From Chitinophagaceae bacterium (GTDB lineage: Bacteria; Bacteroidota; Bacteroidia; Chitinophagales; Chitinophagaceae): a DNA stretch of 39,271 nt. The stretch lies in NCBI GenBank assembly GCA_947504605.1, contig CANNJE010000015.1, forward strand, positions 1 to 39,271, given 5' to 3'. Shown piece after piece: positions 8,826 through 16,936 of this stretch. The notes under the pieces are model-generated. The model saw only the letters and a list, made by a program, of their open reading frames with translations, had not been told where the DNA came from and did no database searches. The position numbers were made by a program, and so were the translations under genes. Numbering within the stretch: the stretch's first letter is position 1; each line of letters starts with the position of its first letter.

Positions 8826-9734
8826 ATGTTTGAAAAATTGCAGCGCAAATGGAAAGTTAACGGGCTGGATCTGTTGCTTATCCTCACCACTTTTGCCCTA
8901 GGCGGTAGTATCTGCGGCTATGTTAGCCGACGCATTATTGGATTCATTGGAGTGGAAAACGAAATAGCAAGTATAGTCATATATATTATTATACTTACCA
9001 TTACTTGGCCCCCGTGTGTCATCCTAACCAGCATACCCCTCGGACAATATAAATTCTTTAAAAAATATATTTTTAAAATATTTAATCGGTTTAGAGGGAA
9101 ATCTATTGCTGCTACTCCGGAGAAAATAGCTACAAAAGAAACGACCAATCTGGCCATTTTTGCTAGCGGTGCCGGAAGTAATGCAAAAAAAATAATTGAA
9201 CACTTTGAGAGCAATCCCGATATAAGGATCGCATTGATTATTTGTAATAAACCTGGTGCCGGAGTTTTAGATATTGCAAAAAAATACAAAATAGATACTT
9301 TAATAATAGAAAGAGAAAGATTCTTTAAAGGAGATGCTTATATCAATGAGCTAAAAAAATACCGAGTAAATAAAATCATTCTTGCCGGTTTCCTTTGGAA
9401 AGTTCCAACAGCATTGTTAAATGAGTGGCCTTCATCAATCATAAATATTCACCCTGCACTTTTGCCAAAATATGGGGGCAAGGGAATGTATGGACAATAT
9501 GTTCACGAAGCCGTAATTGCCAATAATGAAAAGGAAAGCGGCATTAGTATCCATTATGTAGATGAAATATATGACAACGGTGCTATTATACTTCAAGAAA
9601 AATGTGAGGTTACTGAAACAGATACCCCCGAAACACTGGCAAAAAAAATTCACGAGCTAGAACACCGGTATTACCCAATTACAATTGAGCGTGTAATAAA
9701 TGCGAAAAACTCGTTAAATAAAACTGTTGAATAA
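8826..9734 (+). CDS. purN: Fusion protein: DUF6787-like two-helix membrane domain plus phosphoribosylglycinamide formyltransferase (PurN)
   Basis: A 302-residue protein from the ATG at 8826 (MFEKLQRKWKVNG). Residues 1-95 form a small membrane domain with two hydrophobic segments (about 16-34 and 47-71) and a basic tail, resembling the short Bacteroidota family I know as DUF6787. After a linker (about 95-106) comes a complete PurN: FASGAGSNAKKIIEHF for the phosphoribosyl-binding loop, LAGFLWKVP, NIHPALLPKYGGKG with the catalytic Asn207 and His209, and YDNGAIIL with Asp250. PurN transfers formyl from 10-formyl-THF to GAR in purine synthesis and is normally soluble and about 190-210 residues. 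There is no Met or stop at the junction, so this is a genuine fusion in this sequence. The enzyme would be anchored to the inner membrane. The DUF name is from memory. Confidence 0.85.
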   Translation: MFEKLQRKWKVNGLDLLLILTTFALGGSICGYVSRRIIGFIGVENEIASIVIYIIILTITWPPCVILTSIPLGQYKFFKKYIFKIFNRFRGKSIAATPEKIATKETTNLAIFASGAGSNAKKIIEHFESNPDIRIALIICNKPGAGVLDIAKKYKIDTLIIERERFFKGDAYINELKKYRVNKIILAGFLWKVPTALLNEWPSSIINIHPALLPKYGGKGMYGQYVHEAVIANNEKESGISIHYVDEIYDNGAIILQEKCEVTETDTPETLAKKIHELEHRYYPITIERVINAKNSLNKTVE

Positions 9735-9787
9735 CAATCCTAAAAAATACATCCTAATATTACAGGCTTAAATAAAACCTACAGCAT

Positions 9788-10540
9788 TTGCGCACTGCTT
9801 TACTCTTATCATTTTTTTTATTTTACAGTATTGTTCTTCATGCGCAACTTACTATCAGCGGAACTGTTTTAGATAAAAGTAAAATAAACAGGGTTGAAAA
9901 TGTACAGGTACGCAGTTCTGGCGGCATGTTTACAAGTACCGATACAATGGGAAGGTATGCTATTCAAGTAAAGCAAGGAGACACATTGACCTTCGTTTAT
10001 AAAAATAAAGCCACACAACCTTTCGCTGTAAATAATATTTCCAATCCAAATCAATTTGATATCTCTTTGCACCTGAATATTGAAAGTAAATACAGTGTGT
10101 TAAAAGAAGTAGTGGTTTATTCCAAAACTTTTAAGCAGGATTCGATAGAAAACAGACAGAACTACGCCAACATTTTTTCTTATTCCAAGCCAGGAATATC
10201 TACCTCGGTTGTTCCGGGAGGAGGGGTTGGTGCTGATGTAAATGAACTCATCAATATTTTCCGCTTCAGAAGAAACAAAAGATTGAAAGCGTTTCAACAA
10301 AGATTAGAAATTCAGGAACAGGAAAAATATGTGGATTATCGTTTTAATAAAATAACCATAGGCCGTATGACTGGTTTATCAGGCGAAAGGATTGATAGTT
10401 TTATAGTATGGTATCGCCCGTCTTACGAATTTACACAAATGAGTAGCGAAATAGTATTTAACCAGTATATTTTAAATGCCTCCTACCAATTCAGAAAAAT
10501 CATGCCCATTGGTGAAGCAAAAAAAGAAGAACATTACTGA
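9788..10540 (+). CDS. Secreted carboxypeptidase-regulatory-like domain protein, TTG start
   Basis: 250 residues starting at a TTG codon, because an in-frame stop lies at 9773-9775 and no ATG comes before the signal peptide. The N-terminus, MRTALLLSFFLFYSIVLHAQ, is a clean signal peptide ending at HAQ. Residues about 21-100 fit the CarboxypepD_reg-like beta-sandwich (ISGTVLDKSKINRVENVQV, MGRYAIQVKQGDTLTF, LKEVVVYSK), common in Bacteroidota outer-membrane and periplasmic proteins. The rest contains a glycine-rich VVPGGGVGADVNELINIFRF and an RNKRLKAFQQRLE helix. It lies 53 bp after the PurN fusion and may be co-transcribed with it. No specific function can be given. Confidence 0.8.
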   Translation: MRTALLLSFFLFYSIVLHAQLTISGTVLDKSKINRVENVQVRSSGGMFTSTDTMGRYAIQVKQGDTLTFVYKNKATQPFAVNNISNPNQFDISLHLNIESKYSVLKEVVVYSKTFKQDSIENRQNYANIFSYSKPGISTSVVPGGGVGADVNELINIFRFRRNKRLKAFQQRLEIQEQEKYVDYRFNKITIGRMTGLSGERIDSFIVWYRPSYEFTQMSSEIVFNQYILNASYQFRKIMPIGEAKKEEHY

Positions 10541-10607
10541 TTACGATTAGATTGCAGCATATAATCACCAGCTCAATTGAAGTAAAAAATCTGGAATTAT
10601 ATTTTAT

Positions 10608-12611
10608 TTAATATTCCATTAAAGTATCAATACTTTCTTCTAGCCTGCTATAGGCCATATAATTTTTTTCCAATTCAATATTAAAAGGAATAGGTGTATC
10701 CATGCTACCGCAACGTTTTACCGGTGCATCCAAAATATCAAAACAATGTTCTGCTATCCATGCTGCAATTTCTCCGCCAATACCACCGGTTAAATTATCT
10801 TCATGAAGGATCAGCACTTTTCCAGTTCTGCCTACAGCTTTTCTTATTGCATCATAATCCAGCGGAAGTAATGTTCTCAAATCAAGGATATCTAAAGAAA
10901 TATATTTATTCTTTTCGGCGTATTCCAACGCCCAATGAACTCCTGCACCATAAGTAATAACAGAAATATCATCTCCTTCCTGCACATGACGAGCTTTGCC
11001 TATTTCAATTTCATAATACTTATCTGGCACGGGACCGCTTATGCTTCGGTACAAAGCTTTGTGCTCAAAAAACATCACCGGATTGGGGTCATTAATCGCT
11101 GCAATGAGCAATCCTTTTGCATCCATAGGCGAGGAAGGGTAAACCACTTTTAATCCGGGTGTATGAGCAAACCATGCCTCATTGCTTTGACTGTGAAAAG
11201 GGCCAGCACCCACACCTCCACCCGTCGGCATACGAATTACCACATCTGCATTTTGTCCCCAGCGGTAATGAATTTTTGCCAGGTTATTAATAATCTGATT
11301 AAAGCCTACAGTAGCAAAGTCGGCAAATTGCATTTCCATCATCGCTTTATATCCTTCTAAGCTTAACCCAAGCGCTGCTCCCACAATAGCACTTTCACAT
11401 AAAGGAGTATTTCTTACTCTTTCCTTTCCAAACAGCTCTACAAAACCTTCCGTTACTTTAAAAGCTCCTCCATACTCTGCAATATCTTGCCCCATTAAAA
11501 TAAGGTTTTTGTGCTTATCCATTGATTCACGCAAAGCATCAGAAATAGCACCTATGAATTTTTTTTCGGTTGTTTGTAGGTTATGGGTTGCAGGTTGGCT
11601 ATTGTCTATCAACCATGCACTATCAGAAACAGTAGCGCTATAAACATCGTTTATTTCCTCATCAGAATCTACTTTTATGGCTGTTGCAGTGTAAGCAATC
11701 TTTAATTCAGATTCTATATGAGCTTTTATTTCAGCCTTTATATTTTCTATTTCTGTTGCAGAAATCACTTGTTTTACCAATAACCATTCTTCGTAGTTTT
11801 TAATAGGGTCTTTTCTTTCCCAATCTTCTAACAATTGTTTGGGTACATATTTTATACCACTTGCTTCTTCATGACCCCGCATCCGGAAAGTCATACATTC
11901 TATGAGATATGGTTTCTGGTGTTGGATACAATACTCCCGGACACCTTTGATGGTGTCGTACACTTCCAGGATATTATTACCATCAATACGCACGCCTTCT
12001 ATGCCATAACCGGCTGCTTTTTCTACCAAACTATCGCAACGGTATTGCTCACTCACAGGCGTACTAAGCCCATAACCATTGTTTTCAATAATAAATATTA
12101 CAGGAAGATCCCATACAGCCGCGGTATTAAGGGCCTCATGAAAATCACCTTCACTGGTTCCACCATCACCACTAAAGGCTACGGATACTTTATTTTCTTT
12201 GCGAAGTTTATATGCCAATGCAACCCCGTCTGCAATGGCCAGTTGTGGGCCAAGATGAGAGATCATTCCGCACACATGATGTTCTTTACTGCCAAAGTGG
12301 AAGCTTCTTTCACGACCCTTACTATAACCCTCTTTATTGCCCTGCCATTGCATGAACAATTTGCTGAGCGGCATATTACGTCCTGTAAAAACACCCAGAT
12401 TTCTATGAAGCGGCATAATCCATTCGTCTTGCTGCAATGCTGCCGTAACTCCTACAGAAATAGCTTCCTGGCCTATACCACTAAACCATTTACTGATCTT
12501 GCCTTGTCTTAGCAGAACAAGCATTTTTTCTTCTATCATCCTAGGTAAAAGGATGGCTTTATATAAATCTTTAAGTTGGCTGGCAGACAAATCTTTTGGA
12601 GAAAATTGCAT
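10608..12611 (-). CDS. 2-oxo acid dehydrogenase E1 component, alpha and beta subunits fused
   Basis: 667 residues. The alpha half (about 1-330) has the thiamine diphosphate motif GDGG (148-151) through NN (177-178), with FSGDGGTSEGDFHEAL and IIENNGYGLSTP. The beta half (about 353-667) starts KKFIGAISDALRESM and contains GQDIAEYGGAFKVTEGF, MPTGGGVGAGPFHSQSNE and HEDNLTGGIGGEI. The enzyme decarboxylates a branched-chain 2-oxo acid or pyruvate and passes the acyl group to a lipoyl E2. E2 and E3 are not in this window, so the substrate cannot be fixed; sequence style suggests the branched-chain type. Fused alpha/beta E1 proteins of this size are known in Bacteroidota. The linker (about 338-350) contains a repeat-like Gln/Thr/Asn/Pro stretch. 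The gene follows the YvlD-like gene by 40 bp. Confidence 0.9.
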   Translation of the reverse strand: MQFSPKDLSASQLKDLYKAILLPRMIEEKMLVLLRQGKISKWFSGIGQEAISVGVTAALQQDEWIMPLHRNLGVFTGRNMPLSKLFMQWQGNKEGYSKGRERSFHFGSKEHHVCGMISHLGPQLAIADGVALAYKLRKENKVSVAFSGDGGTSEGDFHEALNTAAVWDLPVIFIIENNGYGLSTPVSEQYRCDSLVEKAAGYGIEGVRIDGNNILEVYDTIKGVREYCIQHQKPYLIECMTFRMRGHEEASGIKYVPKQLLEDWERKDPIKNYEEWLLVKQVISATEIENIKAEIKAHIESELKIAYTATAIKVDSDEEINDVYSATVSDSAWLIDNSQPATHNLQTTEKKFIGAISDALRESMDKHKNLILMGQDIAEYGGAFKVTEGFVELFGKERVRNTPLCESAIVGAALGLSLEGYKAMMEMQFADFATVGFNQIINNLAKIHYRWGQNADVVIRMPTGGGVGAGPFHSQSNEAWFAHTPGLKVVYPSSPMDAKGLLIAAINDPNPVMFFEHKALYRSISGPVPDKYYEIEIGKARHVQEGDDISVITYGAGVHWALEYAEKNKYISLDILDLRTLLPLDYDAIRKAVGRTGKVLILHEDNLTGGIGGEIAAWIAEHCFDILDAPVKRCGSMDTPIPFNIELEKNYMAYSRLEESIDTLMEY
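11568..11599 (-). repeat. Word-like repeat inside the E1 interdomain linker
   Basis: On the coding strand this stretch reads as degenerate copies of AACCTGCA/AACCCAT/AACCTACA/AACAACC. It encodes roughly QPATHNLQTT between the two E1 domains. It has the look of the word-like repeats in the act operon gaps rather than ordinary coding DNA. Confidence 0.5.
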
Positions 12612-12651
12612 AATGCAATTTCTACTTTATAACCGAAACAAACAAGCAGGA

Positions 12652-12996
12652 TTACTCCTTTTTATCAAATAAGGATTGTGCAAAGGAAGATACAGCCGAT
12701 AAAAGCAAACTAAATAAAAGTGCCCACCAAAAACTATCTACCCTGATGCCATCTAAAAAATTATCGGCCAGTAAAATGATAATGGCATTAATTACAAATA
12801 AAAACAATCCCAATGTAACAATGGTAATAGGGAAAGTGAGGATTACCAATATTGGCTTTATAAATGTATTAAGCAAAGCTAGGACCAATGCTAGTATTAG
12901 TGCATCTTTAAAATCTGGAATATGCACACCGGTTAAGAATGTTGATAAACCATAAGCAACAAGGGCTGTAATAAAAAGACGAATGATGAAATTCAT
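12652..12996 (-). CDS. Small four-helix membrane protein, YvlD / phage-holin-superfamily-IV type
   Basis: 114 residues with four hydrophobic segments: about 4-24, 33-51, 57-80 and 88-106. Signature stretches are LALLNTFIKPILVILTFPIT, VTLGLFLFVINAIIILLAD and VDSFWWALLFSLLLSAVSS, which fit the PF04020 family (YvlD). Despite the holin name, these are ordinary bacterial membrane proteins of unclear function, often tied to envelope stress. The C-terminus SLFDKKE is charged and probably cytosolic. It lies just upstream of the E1 gene on the same strand. Confidence 0.85.
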   Translation of the reverse strand: MNFIIRLFITALVAYGLSTFLTGVHIPDFKDALILALVLALLNTFIKPILVILTFPITIVTLGLFLFVINAIIILLADNFLDGIRVDSFWWALLFSLLLSAVSSFAQSLFDKKE

Positions 12997-13080
12997 AATA
13001 AATGATTTATTGTTTAATAACGAAAGGCTATGAACAGTCTTCTTTTAGTAATTTACAAAAATTTTCACCAATCTTCTACA

Positions 13081-14358
13081 TCAATAAACCACCAATTCAT
13101 AAAATTTTTCGGGTTGCAAATATTTATTGGCCAACTCCATGAGTTCCTCTGCACTGGTTTCTTTAATGGCTTTTACTGAATCATAAAAATAGGACTCGTC
13201 CAGATCGTTGAGAATAATATTCTTCCACTTTGCCATAATTTGAAAGGGTCCATCCAGGTCACCCAGAATACCTCCCATCATATAATTTTGCACAAGTAAT
13301 ATTTCATCCTGATCAACAGCCTCTTCTCTTAATCTTTTCATTTCTTTGTATACCTCCTCTAATGTGGCTTCGCATACATCTTTACCAGCTTCAGTGCTTA
13401 TCATCCAGGCAGTTTCTTGTATATGATTTTGGAGATAACTGTGAATGCCATAGGTATACCCTTTGTCTTCCCTAATATTGGCCATAAGGCGACTGCCAAA
13501 AAAACCTCCGAAAATATTATTAAGCACCACTACTTTTTTAAAATCTGGATGATGTCTGTTTGGAAATGGCTGAGCTATACGGATAGCACCCTGCACAGCA
13601 TTTACATCATTTTCAATCCGGTATTTTTTTTGTTCTACAGGATTGGTTTTTATTGAAATATTTTTATAATCGGGTTTACTTAATTGTAGTTTTCCGAAAA
13701 ATGTATTGAGTAATGGCAGCAAATTGGCAGGCAACTGGCCTGATACAAAAATGGCACAATGCCCCTGCAAATAATACTTTTTATAAAATGCTTTTAGATC
13801 ATCTGTATTTAATGCATCAATATGTTCTCCCTCGGTGTATTTGCCATATGGATGCTGATCTCCATATACATAACTATCAATCAGCCTTCCCGCAACAAAG
13901 GATGGTTTTTGAAGGTTTACACTAAGCCTTTGTTTGGTGTTTTGTTTAAAAATATCTAGTTCTTGTTCAGGAAAAACCGAGTCGGTAAGCATTTCATTCA
14001 TCACTGGCAGCAATACATCCAGGTATTTTGTAAGTGAATGAAGACTTAATATGGCTGTTTCGTTGTAACAACTGCGGTTGCAATAAGCTCCGTAATACTC
14101 GAATGCTTCATTCAACTCAAAAGCAGTTTTTTTTGATGTGCCATTTTTAAGCATAAAATTAGTTGCAGCAGCTATTCCAGAGCCTGTTTCAAACGAATTT
14201 CCTGCATAAAAAACCATTTCTATCTGTATCACTTCCTGTGCACCTGCGTGTACTGTATAAACAGGCACACCATTATCCAGCGTAAATAAATCGTAAGGCT
14301 TCAGGTTGAGTTTAAAGTTTACTGCATCTACAATCGGCGGGGCTATCTTTCTGTTCAT
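13081..14358 (-). CDS. M16 family peptidase-like protein, catalytically inactive partner
   Basis: 425 residues from the ATG at 14358 (MNRKIAPPIVD), 7 bp after the stop of the upstream M16 gene. A longer frame from 14409 would overlap that gene by 44 bp and is not needed. The N-terminal half matches the M16 fold (FYAGNSFETGSGIAAATNFM, NEAFEYYGAYCN) but lacks the HxxEH zinc motif. The C-terminal half keeps the family arginine/tyrosine region NIREDKGYTYGIHSYL, which positions substrate. Family knowledge: bacterial M16B enzymes can be heterodimers of one catalytic and one non-catalytic subunit, encoded side by side. That fits this pair. No signal peptide is seen, so it is probably cytosolic. Confidence 0.9.
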   Translation of the reverse strand: MNRKIAPPIVDAVNFKLNLKPYDLFTLDNGVPVYTVHAGAQEVIQIEMVFYAGNSFETGSGIAAATNFMLKNGTSKKTAFELNEAFEYYGAYCNRSCYNETAILSLHSLTKYLDVLLPVMNEMLTDSVFPEQELDIFKQNTKQRLSVNLQKPSFVAGRLIDSYVYGDQHPYGKYTEGEHIDALNTDDLKAFYKKYYLQGHCAIFVSGQLPANLLPLLNTFFGKLQLSKPDYKNISIKTNPVEQKKYRIENDVNAVQGAIRIAQPFPNRHHPDFKKVVVLNNIFGGFFGSRLMANIREDKGYTYGIHSYLQNHIQETAWMISTEAGKDVCEATLEEVYKEMKRLREEAVDQDEILLVQNYMMGGILGDLDGPFQIMAKWKNIILNDLDESYFYDSVKAIKETSAEELMELANKYLQPEKFYELVVY

Positions 14359-14365
14359 TTGGTAA

Positions 14366-15604
14366 TTAGTTGTTGGATAAATAATGCATTGTACTGCAGT
14401 TGTTCTCATCGAAAATAATACGGCTCTGTTCGGTAATTTCTGCAGAAGTTACCGACCTGTATTTATCCAATTCTTTGTTCATAAGATCTGCATCGCCCAG
14501 CAATTCATACATGGCTATGCTTGCTGCACGGTTCATCACACTCATATCTTCAAATGCCATGGCGCTTTCTGTTTTATTTTTTACTTTTTCCAGTTCTGCC
14601 ACAGAAACACCATCTAACTTCAGCTTATTCAACTCTTCTATTACAGCCGCTTCCGCCACTTTAATATCTACACCTTTTACTAGTTTCCCCTCCAAGACCA
14701 TAATTCCTTCGTCGGTACTGCCCAGATGCGAACAATCTATGCTGCTGAATAATTGTTTTTCTTTTACAAGGCTTTGGTACAAACGGGAAGAACCTCCTCC
14801 GCTCAAAATATCAGACATCAGGTCTGCTATATAATAACGGTCGTCTGTTCTTGAATAAATATGCCAGCACTTGTATAAAGCATCCAGAGGGACATCAGCT
14901 TTTACTTCCAGAAAACGAGGAGCGGTTTGTTTGGGCTCAACTGGTAGATTTCGATTGTATTTATCTCCTGCAGGAATGGGACCAAACCATTTTTCAGCCA
15001 ATTCTTTTATTTGAGCAAGATCTACATTTCCCGCAACCACTAAAATTACATTCGCCGGATTGTAATGTTTAGTAAAAAATGCTTTTACATCTTCCAATGT
15101 AGCTTCTTCAATATGTTTAAGCTCTTTACCAATGGTCATCCACCGGTAAGGATGTGTAGTATATACCAGTTCTCTTAATTTATGCCAAACATCACCATAT
15201 GGTTTATTAATATAGTGTTCTTTAAATTCTTCGCACACTACTTTGCGTTGCACTTCCAGGCTTTTTTTACTGAAGGCAAGGCTGATCATACGATCGCTTT
15301 CCAACCAAAAAGCAGTTTCTATATTTTCAGCAGGCAACTGACAATAATAGTTAGTAAGATCGTTGGTGGTAAAAGCATTGTTTTCTCCACCAGCAATCTG
15401 TAAAGGCTCGTCATATACTGGTATATTGACACTACCTCCAAACATGAGGTGTTCAAATAAATGTGCAAAACCTGTTTTATCGGCATGCTCATCCCTGGCC
15501 CCTACATCATACAAAACATTTACTACTGCCATCGGCGTGCTCTTATCTTCATGCACCAGCACCTTTAGTCCATTAGCTAAAGAAAATTTTTCAAAATGAA
15601 TCAT
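14366..15604 (-). CDS. M16 family zinc peptidase, catalytic subunit
   Basis: 412 residues beginning MIHFEKFSLANGLKVLVHED. The inverted zinc motif HxxEH is at residues 48-52 (HLFEH in GFAHLFEHLMFGGS), and the third zinc ligand is a glutamate near 125 in VCEEFKEHY. The C-terminal domain has SDILSGGGSSRLYQSLVKEK, typical of M16B. It cleaves peptides, with the inactive partner completing a clamshell chamber. It lies directly upstream of the inactive partner, 7 bp apart, so the two are co-translated. No signal peptide is visible. A -7 element just before the ATG suggests a leaderless or nearly leaderless message. Confidence 0.93.
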   Translation of the reverse strand: MIHFEKFSLANGLKVLVHEDKSTPMAVVNVLYDVGARDEHADKTGFAHLFEHLMFGGSVNIPVYDEPLQIAGGENNAFTTNDLTNYYCQLPAENIETAFWLESDRMISLAFSKKSLEVQRKVVCEEFKEHYINKPYGDVWHKLRELVYTTHPYRWMTIGKELKHIEEATLEDVKAFFTKHYNPANVILVVAGNVDLAQIKELAEKWFGPIPAGDKYNRNLPVEPKQTAPRFLEVKADVPLDALYKCWHIYSRTDDRYYIADLMSDILSGGGSSRLYQSLVKEKQLFSSIDCSHLGSTDEGIMVLEGKLVKGVDIKVAEAAVIEELNKLKLDGVSVAELEKVKNKTESAMAFEDMSVMNRAASIAMYELLGDADLMNKELDKYRSVTSAEITEQSRIIFDENNCSTMHYLSNN

Positions 15605-15608
15605 GCTG

Positions 15609-15616
15609 CAAATTTA
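15609..15616 (-). promoter_or_regulatory. Candidate promoter -7 element directly before the M16 operon
   Basis: On the minus strand this reads TAAATTTG, an exact TAnnTTTG match, only 4 bases before the ATG ending at 15604. The predicted start of transcription falls on or next to the start codon. I see no TTG at the usual -33 spacing. Confidence 0.45.
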
Positions 15617-15660
15617 AGCGAAGCGCTTGTGAGGCCATTATTTATTTTGGAAAAAATTAA

Positions 15661-16848
15661 TTAAAGTATACTTACGGTTTTTAATACAAGCTCCTTAAGC
15701 TTACTATCCCTCATTATTATAACTTTTAATCGTTGGTTGGGTACCAGTAACATGTTTTTATATTGCTGAATATTATGGGTAAGATTATTTCCTACGCCAA
15801 ATACTTCGTCGCCAATTTTGAAACCTGCTTTTTCTGCAGGAGAACCTTCAATAACATCTTCTACCATTATTCGGCCATCTATCTGATAAATTCCAAGACC
15901 GGTATAAGCATAATCAAAAACATCATTAAAATGACTATTGGGCAACAAGTGAATTTCCTTTTGTCCGTAATTAAATGTCATATTAAACCTGCGCAGCAAC
16001 TCATTGCCCACAAGGCCTCCGGCAAAAGGATAGGAAGTAACATTATAATCATCTTTATATAAATAAGTGGGCACATCGCGGAAACGGTAAGGGCCCAGTT
16101 TAAGTTCCTTAATAACGGTAAGGCGCATTTGTAATCTGCCCACCATTCCTTCTGCCTGTGTAAGTAGTGGCTTTCTTTTTTTTAACAGGATGTTACTATC
16201 ATTTACATACCGATCGCTCAATAAAAAACAAAGCCCTGCTCCAGTGTCAAAATAAAAATTATGTTCAAAGCGCTTCCGTTCTTTTAATTTAAAGTATTGG
16301 ATAGGCAAAGATGTAAAAGTTGGCCGCAATAGATGCCCCAGGGGTGGATATTGCATTTTGCCGGGACTATATACTTCAATAAAAAGACTATCAAAATCTA
16401 TTTTAATTATATAGCGGCTAAAAAAACTATACCCAATAACGCCGTCAACCTTTTCGCCATATACACTGGTAAGTACTTCATAGTTATTTATATGAAAGTT
16501 AAGTCTGGCCACATCTAGGTTTGGAAAGTGAAGTGTTTTATTAAAAACAAAATGAACTTTTCGTTTACCGCCAATTCCGGTTATTGTGGTGTCTGTTTGA
16601 GTAGTAGGGATATTAAACTCATCGCAGGTTGCGCTATCCAATGAAATACCCCCGCTTCCTGTATCCAAAATAAAGTTCAGGCTATCTTTAATATTTTCGA
16701 AACAGGCCCTAACAACCATTACTCCGCCACTATATTGCTTAAATGGAAATCTTGTTATAAAAGCTGGGGATGGCGGCGATATAATTTCCTGCCCTTCTAC
16801 AAAAAGGGGTAAGAGGAAAAAAAACAGGATGATTTTATTCATTCTCAT
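15661..16848 (-). CDS. Secreted retropepsin-like aspartyl protease with C-terminal PDZ domain
   Basis: 395 residues with a signal peptide (MRMNKIILFFFLLPLFVEGQ; the Met at residue 3 is an equally possible start). Two pepsin-like repeats each carry a DTG active-site triad: LDTGSGGISLD (Asp62) and FDTGAGLCFLL (Asp201). The first is followed by the flap-like GIGGKRKVHF. Between them, GVIGYSFFSRYIIKIDFDS is typical of bacterial aspartyl protease families. Residues about 305-395 form a PDZ domain (AEKAGFKIGDEVFGVGNNL). Together the two DTG motifs suggest a single-chain active enzyme in the periplasm or at the cell surface. It lies 56 bp upstream of the M16 operon on the same strand and faces mqnC divergently. 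Confidence 0.88.
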   Translation of the reverse strand: MRMNKIILFFFLLPLFVEGQEIISPPSPAFITRFPFKQYSGGVMVVRACFENIKDSLNFILDTGSGGISLDSATCDEFNIPTTQTDTTITGIGGKRKVHFVFNKTLHFPNLDVARLNFHINNYEVLTSVYGEKVDGVIGYSFFSRYIIKIDFDSLFIEVYSPGKMQYPPLGHLLRPTFTSLPIQYFKLKERKRFEHNFYFDTGAGLCFLLSDRYVNDSNILLKKRKPLLTQAEGMVGRLQMRLTVIKELKLGPYRFRDVPTYLYKDDYNVTSYPFAGGLVGNELLRRFNMTFNYGQKEIHLLPNSHFNDVFDYAYTGLGIYQIDGRIMVEDVIEGSPAEKAGFKIGDEVFGVGNNLTHNIQQYKNMLLVPNQRLKVIIMRDSKLKELVLKTVSIL

Positions 16849-16879
16849 ATCGGGATAGAAATATACAACCTAATGCATG

Positions 16880-16887
16880 TAATTTTG
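16880..16887 (+). promoter_or_regulatory. Candidate -7 element for mqnC
   Basis: TAATTTTG matches TAnnTTTG exactly. Transcription would start near 16893, about 44 bases before the mqnC ATG. No TTG is present at the expected -33 distance. Confidence 0.45.
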
Positions 16888-16936
16888 TTGTTTCTTTTAT
16901 GAATGGCGACAAGCCGGATTATTATATTAAATTACA

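Noticed and set aside
8659-8901. 80-codon plus-strand frame between actA and the PurN fusion
   Set aside because: Overlaps the fusion's start in another frame, is Cys/Phe/Ser-rich, and has no promoter or family features.
11835-12512. 225-codon plus-strand frame
   Set aside because: Antisense of the E1 dehydrogenase, whose motifs on the minus strand are unmistakable. The plus-strand protein shows no family features.
12652-12996. Phage holin, hinting at a prophage
   Set aside because: PF04020 proteins carry the holin name but are ordinary chromosomal membrane proteins. No other phage genes are in the window.
14359-14409. Longer N-terminus for the inactive M16 subunit
   Set aside because: It would overlap the upstream gene by 44 bp; the ATG at 14358 sits 7 bp after that gene's stop and gives a normal start.
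14400-14834. 144-codon plus-strand frame
   Set aside because: Antisense of the catalytic M16 peptidase; Ser/Phe/Thr-rich without motifs.
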